From assembly GCA_950106755.1 (NCBI GenBank), contig OX467092.1:25186582-25250581 (forward strand): a DNA stretch of 64,000 nt, given 5' to 3'. The notes beneath the pieces were generated by a model, which was given only the letters and a program-made list of their open reading frames with translations, searched no databases and was not told where the DNA came from. The translations under genes were made by a program, and so were the position numbers. Each line of letters begins with the position of its first letter. Within the stretch, counting starts at the first letter, position 1. Below are positions 33,582-44,975 of this stretch, piece after piece. This DNA is from Climacium dendroides. Its lineage: Eukaryota > Streptophyta > Bryopsida > Hypnales > Climaciaceae.

Positions 33582-36500
33582 AATTATGGTTCCTAGGTAG
33601 TCATGATGTGAAAGTAGTGAATATACAATGGACTTAGGATGGAATGGAATACCATTTAAGAGCAGTTAGCATCAATGATGGAGAGTAGTGACTCCATTGA
33701 GTACTTGAACATCAATAGAAGTTCCGCCCCATATCACCAAGTGACATGGCTGGTAGCATGTGCAGAGTGTGTGTTAGTAGTCCCAAGGATTGGAACTTGG
33801 TAAAATGAGTTGGAAATAGAAACTAATACTGTGAATGTTTTGGCATGTGCAGTGTTAGTGAGTTGTGATTTAAGTGACATCAAAAGAAAAGCATGGTGAA
33901 TCCATTAGGAGCTGTAAAGTGTTGTTAGAGATGCGACAAAGGAAACTATGCAATTGTTGCATGGATGGTAGTCAGCAGGCTAGTCACTACAACAAAGGCC
34001 AAGGTCTGATACATCCTGTGAGTTACCTTGAATGGATTGAATTGTCTTCTATCTCACTCTCTACATGTTTCTAAGCCACATTCCAATCCTCACCCATGGA
34101 GTTTCATCATTGTCACAATCATCATCCCAACACTTCTTCTTCTTTTTGTCCACAATGTTTTGTGGCTCATTATAATTGTATTTTGCGCCCCTCTTAGTGC
34201 CAACTCCATCCACCATAGTTGTTTGTGGCCACAATCCCTTTGACAACATTGGCACGTGCTCCCAACCCAATGATGTTCGAACCTGCTGAATGTAAATTAT
34301 AACCTTTATTATGAGTTTCATTGCATTAAGAAGATTAAAATTCTATAGATGCATTCTCCTTCAAACCCCTATGTAAAAATCCCACTTGATCTTTCTTTAA
34401 TTCAAATACCCTCATTATTCCCGTCAATACATCATGATATAATAATTCCATGGATGCAAATTATAACCTTCATTATGTCTTTTATTGCATGAAGAAGATT
34501 AGAATTTCATAAATGCATTCAACTCAAGAATTTAAAATACAACCCACCTACTATGTTATGTATGAAGATTTGTCCTTGTCATATCATGTGCCGTATTAAA
34601 CTAGGATAAAATTTTGCCTAGTTGGTGCAAACATTTCATTACATTTCGTTGTTGGTTGAATTTGAAATCCTAATCTCATGAGTATTATATCCCTCATATG
34701 GCAACTAATTCTTACTCCACAAAATTGATATCAAGAACAATTAGAATATTGAACAAGAAAATTGTCATATTACTACTTGTTGCACACTAAAATCATATTT
34801 GGAAGTATCTAGAGACACTGACTCTTTTCAATATTATAAATTTTAAAAAATTTTGAGCATCTATTGCATTTGAAATGAATTATTTCACTATTTATTTTAA
34901 AATTCATCATACCCATTACTCTTTTGACTTCTAACAAGATCCAACCAAAAATTGGGCAATTAAATTAAAAAATGCTTATAAAAAAACTTATTTATTCAAC
35001 AGGGTTGCGATCAAACAAAGTAAATCCAAGTATGCAATTACATACAATGATCTATAAAATAATTCAACTCCAAACTAAATTTATCCTAAAAATCTCAAAC
35101 TGCTATCATAAAATTGCTTAAGTGTGTGAAAAGGATTGATTTCACATAGTAGTTTGAGATTTTTGAGCCCAATTCTACATGGTGAATGGACAGATTAAGA
35201 TCCAAATGAGGGAAATGAGGGCCACTTCACACTATGGCAATCCAAGTAGAAAGGCCATGGGAGTGAGTGGCCAAACCTTTCGTGAGAATCCAAAGAAACA
35301 GTCTTTTTAATAGGCAATAAATGATAGGAATTGGAGCCTTTAGTTGGCCATAGTGTGAAGCCTTTGAAGGTCAAGCCCAAAGTCCAAACTCTTAGCAATG
35401 AATTGAGATCTTGTTATAAGTCAACAATCTCTCAACCATAGTTTGGATCTCCATTTCTAGCCAACCCAAACTTCTTTTGAGAGTCTGTTGCCATGTAGAC
35501 AATTTATTGCCATGTATGTAGTTGGAAAACTATGGCTTTTGGAGTTGTGCCTTTTAGTGTGAAGGGTCAAGATGCTAAACTTTTGTTTTTTTGAAATTTG
35601 ATTGGAGAAACCCCACAACTTCTTAACCTTTGGTCATAGTGTGAAACAACCCTTTGGTATAGCATTTGTGACTTCTCTTTTGTATCCCCACAAAATTAGA
35701 CTTATTGGTAGCGAAGAATTTGGCAATGTTGACATTACCTATTGATCAATACTTGTCTTAATAGTATTTGTCATTAACTCATTAAGGACTGAGGTTGATT
35801 CTAAAGGCGGACAAGATGTTTTGTGGTTGTAGGGGATACATGAAAAAAAATATGAAAAGAATAATGTATTCCAAAGATTTGACCATACTGATGGAATTGA
35901 CATGAATGTTTGAGGAATAAATTTTGTGGCAATTGAAGGTTTTCATGCTAGACTTTATATGAACCTCTCTACCCGTATATGCTCAAATGTGCATGCATAC
36001 AAATGAGCTACGTTTTGGAAGCATTTTTCTTTATGAGGAATTCTTTTTGGTTCTTACAAAACCATGTGCTTCATCCTTCAATGCCATACTAACAAGCAAC
36101 TTGTTCAAAGATTGCATGGAACGTCACGTTGGAGTTTCCAACATCCAACTCATTTGTATGCAAGTTCCACATGAGAATTTTGTTGGCAAAAGCTTCCCCA
36201 CTTGAACTAAATTGGTGTCCACTTCACCTTCACATTACAGAACAAGGTTCAATTGCAAATCCAACACAAGTTCCTCGAGTGTGAAAGAATTCAAAGCATT
36301 TGGAAGTGCACAAACAAATTTCGGAATCCCTAATCAGTGCTTCACAATCCTAGCTTGTACTACGGTACTTGCAATCATTATGATGGCCACTCCCTCGAAC
36401 AACCTTGGATGCCCTTCTTCCTTCAGAGAGCATTGCCTTCATGCCCAACAAACCTAGGAACCCTCCTCCCAAGCTAGATTAGCAGTTGGTAGGTGACAAG

Positions 36501-36754
36501 ACAACACCCAACAAAAACATCTCACGTTCCCAACCAAAGTTAGACACTCTATGCCAGTTGTTGTGCTAGTACTACTACTCTACCAATGCATTCAGTGACC
36601 ATATCTTTTCCATTTATGACCAACATTTTGCATTACTTTACATTGTACTACTTTGCATATTGTTAGCCCATATTGCAATTGGTTTTTAATCTAAACAACG
36701 TTTGTAAGCCCTCCATTCGTCTTTGAGAATATAACTCGGATATTTAAGAATTAA
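33582..36754. other. Innermost right arm, no gene recognised
   Basis: Mirror of 22195-25367. A frame entering from the spacer (reading SSDDTTKLWFLGSHDVKVVN across 33560-33620) runs over the junction before a stop. It could be a trace of an exon but is not identifiable. Confidence 0.7.
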
Positions 36755-37630
36755 CCCCTAAAGGATTTTGACTATGTTTTCACCAAAATTGTTCCAAAAT
36801 TGCCATCTCTAGTACAAGTATCAAAATTTTGAAAAAAATACATTTTTGGTCATATCTAACCATAGGATCTTATATTGATTTGGTTTGAGAAGATGTGGAA
36901 AAAATTTCATAAATTTTTACCATGTAGATTGCAAGATATTAGCATTTGAAGAAACAAAAATCCTTTTTTAGTCCCTGCAAAAAATCAAGCAACTGCACTT
37001 CACAAGGTCAAATCATTATGAAAAAATGTCCAAAATGGTGGTTACTCTTTGAATTCATTCTTCAAGGCAAGTTGTCTACATGTTTGAAAAAATTTCAAAT
37101 CATTTGGATTTGTACAACATATAGGAAAAAAATAGAAAGTAGAAAGAAGTAGAAAATGATTCAAAATACTAAATTGTTATCAATTTATTTATGGAATTGA
37201 AAAATGCCAATCCCAATGGTTGTAATGTTGTAATAGACCATCTATGCCTAATGATTTCATAACTACCCGCAAACTACCCACAACTAAAACTCCTCATAAC
37301 TTTCATCTCATTTATCAAAATGGAATGATTCAAAGATCTCCACCTATATATAAATCTAAAGAGCCAATTTTAAATTTTCATTTTTTTTAAAAGAAATTTT
37401 TAAAGAAATTTTGTTTGCAACCCAAATTGCCCGCCGAATGTTAAAAGTGACATATCATACAATAACTTTTAAACCATGTAGTCAATAGTTATGAAAAATG
37501 TTGGACCTTAAAGCTACTCCTTGGGCACATGTTGTGTGAAAATTTCAATGAAAAAAAATAAAAATTCCATTTATAGTGAGCTACCCAAAATCACTATGTT
37601 GCCAAAAAACATTGTTTGGTCCTTTAGGGG
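36755..37630. mobile_element. TTAA-flanked element, main family (right)
   Basis: Mirror of 21318-22194, nearly identical, with TTAA at 36751-36754 and 37631-37634. It was present before the arms were copied or was spread by conversion between them. Confidence 0.9.
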
Positions 37631-37802
37631 TTAAGGTAGAAACATCAAAAAGCATCCTTGTTCCCATTTTTGTACCCTACACTACCACAAAATGAATTCC
37701 TAGACTTTCTTTAATGCAACCTTCAAATGTTTACCTTTATTTCAATGACACATTTGAAAAACACATACTAAAAGGATGAATTCATCATACATAAAAGGTT
37801 AA

Positions 37803-38006
37803 CCCTTAAACGTTGGGCTAGTGACCATGAAAATCAACCCTTTTGGAACCATGTGACATCATTTAGTTTAAAAAAAACAAAAATATTCATTGGGAGTCAA
37901 ACTATTGTAGAAGATCTTCCCTTTCCACCCCTAATTCTTCCCTTTCCACCCCTAATTCTGAGGATGAATAGTTGCAGGATTCCTTGTCACGCACAGCGTT
38001 TGAGGG
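37803..38006. mobile_element. Short TTAA-flanked element (right)
   Basis: Mirror of 20964-21145, with TTAA at 37799-37802 and 38007-38010. It is 22 bp longer, mainly because of the 21-bp tandem duplication at 37917-37958. Confidence 0.8.
37917..37958. repeat. 21-bp tandem duplication in right arm
   Basis: Two adjacent copies of TTCCCTTTCCACCCCTAATT plus C. The left arm (about 21011-21031) has one. It accounts for the shift of the pairing sum from 58949 to about 58970. Confidence 0.95.
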
Positions 38007-38791
38007 TTAATGGATAGACCCTCTTGTTTTCTGCTATGCAGTTTTTGCAAGATTGTAAGTCCATTAGATTTGGATAATTAAAGAGGACTGTAAAAAGGAC
38101 TGGATTTTCATTTCCTTTGAATTGAAAACCAGAAGTGACAGTACTTTCCACCCCAGAAAATGTGAAGTTACTCAGCCATGAGTATCTACAATAACTGCGA
38201 CAACCCCAAACGTGTTGCAAACATTAGCCATACATCAAGAAAAAACACTAAAAACTCCAAAAGAAACAAAGGAGTTCTATCATAATTCCAATTCTACCAT
38301 CGCCCGTGGATGTTGCCAATTTCCTGCCCAATGAACTGAACTTCGCCAGAACAACTCAAAACCCTAAACCTGTTGTGGGATCGCTCACACGTCACAAAGA
38401 CCAGCCACTAACTTATTCCCACAATTAAGCAATTCCTCCTCAAACAGAGGGTGGGTTCCAAAAAACGAAATACCACAAAAGAAATCTCGTGGTCTGGACA
38501 CAAGTCAAGCAACCGCCTGAGAAGTAAAACTCATTCCATTTTTTCTACAAAATTTCCTCTATATTCACAAATGCAAGCTTTCCTAGAGCTCACAGGCCAT
38601 TGTCTCTGCCTCTGTCAAACCTACAGGTGCCACAAAATAGGATACTCCGTCTGTACACTGAAAAATAAACGAGAACGGGGGGAGCTGCAAAAAAAAAGTG
38701 GAGCCAATTCCATCGAAGTTATACACGAAATGGAGGAAGGTTCCGAAGGAGCGGAAGGAAAGTTGTGTAGCTTAGTGCATCGATTTCTTTT
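38007..38791. other. 3' flank of right LRR gene
   Basis: Mirror of 20181-20963. Scattered base changes, for example two differences near 38487-38492. No separate gene. Confidence 0.5.
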
Positions 38792-41027
38792 CTAGTCTCC
38801 CGGGGAGCCTGTATTGCTGGCTCTGACGCACTGGTCTCCAGGCCTGATGGCCGGCATGTCCACATTGGGAGGGCACAGGGACTGCGACGGAGGAACCATG
38901 CAATTGTACTGCAAACACACCGCCACACTCGGTGGAAGAGACGCAAGGCCAAGGGCTCCCGAGTCGGTCAGGTAGTTGTGCTGCAGGTACAGAGATTGCA
39001 ATGTGGACTCCTGCATCTTGTTGGCGAAGTCCTGCAGCATGGCAATCACACCACAAAATTAAACCTCAGCAACACCTACCTTTTCTTACGCACGGTCGGG
39101 AGCACACAATTTCTCGGACATCTTTCGAACATGGCTTGATCGAAGTACTAGCAATTAATGAGAGCCCGAATGGCAAGAAGCACCGCTGCAGTGCAAACGC
39201 CGGCCACTGCTGAAACTACATCGTTCACAAGGTTATGGGCCGATGGAAGGCCAATTCCAATCACACGACACACATTCACATAAACACATCAGAACTATTT
39301 ACATCTTTCAACCACCAAACGGGCTTGGAAAGTAGCCCCAAAAGGATCAAAACAATCAGTGCACTGGTTGGTCCTGGTGCAAAATTAGTAAGGGTGCAAA
39401 ATTTGCCGCCTACAAAAGTATTTCATTCATTTGTTGTCGAAATTAGTTCAATACAGACTTAACATAATGCTTCAACCTGACCTGATTTATAATAGAGCGA
39501 CTGCAGTAAATCAGTATCTAATAGAACAAATCAGTGCAGTGCCATCCCCCTGTAAATTGAAACATCACCGCAGTAGTGGATCGGACCATTAGTGACCAAT
39601 TCCAATCACACCAGGACCGCATTATTTACATCTTTCAATAATCGAACTGGGAAAGCAATAACTGGGCCGAGTAGGGAAAAAAACATTTCTTAGCATCAAA
39701 CACTCCTGCAAATCTCTTCTTAGCGACCAATTCCAACCAAGTTCGACGGACTACCAGCCTAGCAAGTGATATGCGTGATTTCCACGCGAGCTTGTAATTG
39801 GAAAACCAAAAAGCAAAATACACCATCGGCATGTGATTTCCATCCCGTACGTGCCGAAAACATCCACGTGAAAAGAACAACAAAAATGAGATGCTGTTTC
39901 AACCTGCCGAGACCATGAAACAACATCCAAATGCAGGTTACTTTCTTTACGTGCTTTTCATGTGTTTTCTGGACATGGGTTCAATACAGTAGTTACTCAG
40001 GTAATGCACAAAAAGCTCTGTGAAACGAGGAAAGTACCTGTGGCACGGTGCCGACGAACAAGTTATGATTCAAAAACAAGTTCTGCGCGCCGGCCAAGTA
40101 CGGCGAGATGCTCCCTTGCAACTGATTGTGACTCAAATCCACCACCGGAATCGTCACCCACCCAGGCACACTCACCGCGCCATGAAACTGGTTGTGATCC
40201 AACAACAGAAACAACAACGGAAACTCAAACAACGCACTCGGGATCCCTCCCGAAAACGCATTGAAGCTCAAATCCAAGTAACTCAACCCCCTCATCCCTT
40301 CCAACTCCTTCACCTCACCAGACAACATATTCTGCGTCACAGACAGATACTGCACGGAATCGGGCAGCTCGGGCAATCCTCCCGAAAGCTCATTCGCGTG
40401 CACGTCGAAGTGAGTCAAGCTCGTTTCCTTCAAACTAGGAACAGGCCCGTACAGCCGATTCTCAGCCAATATCAACACTCTCAAATTCCTCAACCTCCCA
40501 ATCCCAGCAGGTATCAGACCCTTCAGTTCATTCTTCCGAATCTGAAGAGTCTCCAGCTGCTGTAAGTTGGCGAATGTGGAGGGGATGGGGCCAGATATGT
40601 AATTGGGACTCAAGGAGAAGATTTGCAGGAGCTGTAAGCTGCCGATGCTGTCAGGGATGGGGCCACTCAGAGTTCCAGAGGAAATCGTGAGGCTTTGCAG
40701 CTGAGAAAGCGATCCAAGGGCAACAGGGAGAGTGCCGCCCAAACCAGGGCTATTTGCTGATTGCGGGCCCAAGGAAAGAGACGAAATTCGGTTGAAGCTG
40801 CCGATTTTCACGCATTGGAGCCCGGTGAAGCTCTGGCAGGGGTTGATTTTGAGGGTGAACTGCCAGGTGGAGAAGAACGTGCCGCCGGGTAAGTCGTACA
40901 TGGAGGCTTTGATGGAGCGGAGGGCGATCATGTCAACGGGGTGCAGGAGTTGGGCTTGTAGAGGGAGGATGAAGAACGAGAACAGTATGGTAATAGTCAC
41001 CGGGAGGGGAGAGTTCGGGGGAGACAT
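38792..41027 (-). CDS. Secreted leucine-rich-repeat protein, right copy (2 exons)
   Basis: Inverted duplicate of the gene at 17942-20180. On the minus strand, exon 1 is 41027-40038, the intron is 40037-39032 (3 bp shorter than in the left copy) and exon 2 is 39031-38792. Both splice sites and phase 0 are preserved, and the product is again 409 aa. It differs from the left copy by Thr136 to Ile (between two LRRs) and Asn353 to Asp (near the exon 2 LRR). All cap and tail cysteines are kept and no stop or frameshift is present, so both copies look functional. The two genes point toward each other across about 18.6 kb. Third-position changes are present, so the copies are not an exact assembly echo. 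Confidence 0.93.
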
Positions 41028-42650
41028 CCTGAAGAGTAGAAGGTGCAATTGGTTATCAGGAGCTACATTTTCAGTCCATGCCCATTACGCGTTCGATTTT
41101 TCAAGAAATAAATGATGCACAAGTGGGGAGAACTTCTTCTGGAAACTACGACGGTCGTACCAACAGTTCAGTTTGGCATACCTGCACAGAACTTTGCCAA
41201 ATCAACAAAAAAAGGGCCGCTTTGATGCAAGCAAGCAATGTGTCGATGGAGCAGCACGCTTGGTTCCTTGGGAATGGTGGTCCAGAACTGCACGCGAAGG
41301 GATCAAGTGTTAAAACAAACAAAAACATAAGTAGAAGCTGGGCATGCACGCAAATCAATTCATACTAACAACACTCGGGATGGTGATCACACTGTCCGAA
41401 CTGAAGTGGGAATTCGAAGGTTGAGGCGAAATGATCACTTCGGCGGAAGACTTGGTGGGAATTCCAAGTGTAAAAACGAGTTCAGGAGACTGTATCGTCA
41501 ACTACAGAAAGGATTCCATCACAAGTACGGTACAATTCTCAGGTCACACCTCGACACAGAAAGTGAGAAAACATGGTACGTCACAGACACACCAAAACCC
41601 CGCAATTTGAGTTTTCTAAGGAATACTGATTTCTTGCAAAGAGTCTCGGAGTAGCTGAAATTGCGAAACCTTGATCCTACAGTACAGTAATGGCCAACAA
41701 TAACAGTTGTTCTGCAAACTCCTTCAATCCGAAGTCTTCATGAAATGCATAATTGAAGATAAGTGCTACTGCTACAAATACAAAATCTTACTAAACTGAG
41801 ATGATCCAACAGCGAACCTAGAGGAGAAAGACGGGAGCAACAGCTTCTTAGACTGCTTTTAATTTCTCAAACCAATTCCTACCTGCAGAAAAACAAGAAC
41901 CAATGCTCGACCGGTACCGCCTTCACTCCATTGAAGACGTACACCTACCCAGTGCCAAAATTCCCAACTCAATGAACTCCCAACAAATAGTGGACAATTA
42001 CCACTCTCGGACTCCACTAATCAAAACTTCGATCAACAACACCTCCTCTCCAGCTCCCAATTGATTGAAGAGCGACCACGACCGACGCTCGAGCTCTTGT
42101 CGCCGTTTCCAGCTCAGCTGATGGATAGTATGAGATTAGTATCTAGACACATCCAGATTAATAGACCGTTCGGAAGTGGGCGTTGGAGTGTTGGAGAAGA
42201 AACGGAGATTGGAACGTCAATTGGAGAGTCTGATGGAAACGACTGGCCAGGACAGTAAGAGCTAGCTAGCGCCGTCAGAAAGGCGGACACACCTTGATGT
42301 AGCTCTTTCAGTTTACCATCGATGGTACTTAAGCTTCCCAGTTTGGATTTTTAACCATTTTGGGGGAGTGTGGACCTCCTTTTATTGGTCCCTTTTTTTT
42401 ACTGGACCGTGTTTGTTAATTGTTCCGTTACACTATTGGGTCCGTGTCATCAATTTCGGTCTGGAAATGTGTGCCATGGGCATGGCCTTGCGAGCAGTTT
42501 ATTAATTCGCCTCGCCCTTCCGAGAGTCTTCAATTTAATACGGACTGTGCCCGCTCTGGCTTCTGGAGTCTGCGTGAGCGGGCTCTGGAGCGCAGTCTCT
42601 GAGAGTTACTGCACTTCCTGTACTGAACTTCAGTGTTACCAGAACCTGCT
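41028..42650 (-). promoter_or_regulatory. Likely promoter and spliced 5' leader of right LRR gene
   Basis: Mirror of 16300-17941. The pre-ATG acceptor is conserved. Differences include loss of 17 bp relative to 17381-17397 and a changed T-rich stretch near 41200-41215 inside the possible leader exon. The two gene copies could therefore differ in leader processing even though their proteins are almost the same. Confidence 0.45.
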
Positions 42651-43744
42651 CCACTGTTCTTTGGCGTGGGTGATTGCGATTTCCTCTTTAGTGACAGGGA
42701 AGATGATTTTCTTAAGGGTTGGGCAGAGGGATTCTAAGAAATGGGAAATGCATTATAAATAATTCTGGCAAACAGGATTCCATTTTGAAGTGGAAGCAAG
42801 TGTCAAAAAGAATACTGCAAAGTAGGATGGAATTGGCAACTTTGGCATGAATAAAAACTCCGTAGAGCCTGCATTAGTGGTTCAATTTTGTCTTCTGCAG
42901 TCTTCTTGTGGGACAATAACCTCAATTTTATCCATTTCAGGATAGATGAAAACCTCTCATTTGATATCCAAGAATATGCTCTTTTCCAAGATAGAAGAGG
43001 TGCTTCAACATTAGAATGCCCTCTTTTCAAACATTTGTTTGAGTATGGCTAACCAAGATCCAACTATTCAACATTGTGATTATGTCTAGTTTTATGAAAG
43101 GAGAGGCTCATGAGGAAAAATGACATCTCTTGCCACTTTCACAACTAGGCATGTTATTTCTTATACTGAGCCTCTACTTTCACATCACCTAGTTCATTTC
43201 CTTGGTGCAAGCACCCAATGTTTCCATTTGTGATCATGAAACAATAAACAATCCATATTTTTTTTTCTATATATATATATATATTGATTCAATTAGTTTC
43301 AAATGCAATATATGTTTAATTTATATCAAATTTCATATATCAAAGTTTGTTCTCAAGGGCATAGCAATGGTATTACTTGCTTTGCAATAAAAAAAAAGCA
43401 AAAAGATCAATACTAGAAGTATAGACAAAGCTAGTGAAGTGGTTCAAACAATGGCATTAAAACAACACAAAGAGATAGGATTGCCCACATTTCTTATGCA
43501 AATCTACAAAGAATTTTTAGGTTTGTGAACAAGTACGAGCATTTGCAATGCTCCTTGCAGCACAAACAATATCAACACTATGCCACGTGCAAATTTATTT
43601 TTAATTAAAATTGTGCTTTAATGCAACCATTGTTGCAGCTTGAAATTCCACAACCTCAGCATGCAACCACCAAAGACCGACTAATTTGCAAATGTGAAGG
43701 GCCCATGAATTGGCCAGTTGTAGGAATAGTCATTATTGTCAACA

Positions 43745-44298
43745 TTGTTTTGACACAAATGAAACAGAATTTCATTGCAATAAAAATGGGGTACAAAGCC
43801 ACTAGCCACAAGCAGCCTAGTGAGAACGACAAGGATAAGGACCCAACAAGACGACAAATGAGGGACAAACAAGCAAGGTCAACAACCCAAAGACCTAGCA
43901 TAGAGAAAGGCCGTCAAGCCTCTCACGGCTAGCCGTGAAGACAAAGATCTAACAATCTCGTCAAGGAAGACACTCAAGGAGGTTCAAAATGAAGCCTTTG
44001 AGAGGACTAGAGGCTCTTCATCTTGGTTGCTCTTCTTCCATGGTGACAAACATATCCTCTCCGCATCTGCAACTTTTGAATGCACTTACAAGCTTGAGCT
44101 GGGTAACTTGGGAGCGCCCTCTTGAGTTGCATACATTGATCCATTTGGCCCTCCATAGTCAACCATACCTCCCCAAATGTGTTGGATTAAACAGATAGCT
44201 GATCACATGTAGTTGTTGAAGATAGTGTCATTCCTTTGAATCCAAAGGGACTACATAACGATGATGTGCAATTCCAACCAAAAAAAGTTTTAATCAAG
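43745..44298 (-). mobile_element. Probable 5'-truncated LINE fragment (right only)
   Basis: 554 bp between direct repeats TTGTCAACA (43736-43744 and 44299-44307). The left arm at about 15220-15240 has a single similar site (TTGTTAACGCA). On the minus strand the end reads TTTTTATTGCAATGAAATTC then TGTTTCATTTGTG, typical of plant non-LTR 3' ends. A second sequence of this kind is at 56010-56110. No intact frame. A terminal-repeat transposon with a 9-bp duplication is the alternative. Confidence 0.6.
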
Positions 44299-44589
44299 TT
44301 GTCAACACTTTTCAAGCATTGATATGTGAGCTAATTAATTCCACCTCCCTTTGTTTCCATGAAATGTCTTTTTTTGATGTAGATTCTTTCTTTCTTTTTA
44401 TTAAATGGAAAAGTCTACTTGACATTTAGATTGCCAACTTTGCATTGGATCAATTTCTCCAAAGAAACAACCAGCAATGTGTGGGCCCCAAGGAATGGCC
44501 CGCCATTTGCCGTTACATGGCTTGTATGCTGAGTATGCATTGCAAATGCTTTTAAAAATGTTATAATTGCTTGAAGAAAAGTAAGGTAT

Positions 44590-44975
44590 GGTAGAAGTAC
44601 CTATTTCGAACAACCCCATGTCGTGGCTTCTAATGCTGACTTATTGTAGACAATAGGTGGATGTAGAATTCATTGAGAAAGATTTTTTGTTTGTATCTTC
44701 TTGTTCACTCATCTCTCTTCCCTCCTTGCATAGGGAGAAGTGCCACAACTAACCACAATAGGTGAATCTATAAAATCAGAATGAATAATCCACATTTGTA
44801 TTGAATTAAAATATTCATTCTCGAAGATCTTTTAAAAAAAAATTGCATTCTTCTTCATCCTCATGTTTGCACTCATTGAGCTCTGTTTCTCAATGAGCTC
44901 AGTTTCTCAACAAGCTCATTTCCCATGTTGCAGGGGCTGAAATGCTCAAGTCATCAGGAGTAGGTACAAGTTTCT
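44590..44975. mobile_element. Dispersed foldback element G, copy 2 (right)
   Basis: Mirror of 14560-14943, beginning GTATGGTAGAAGTACC. Confidence 0.5.
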
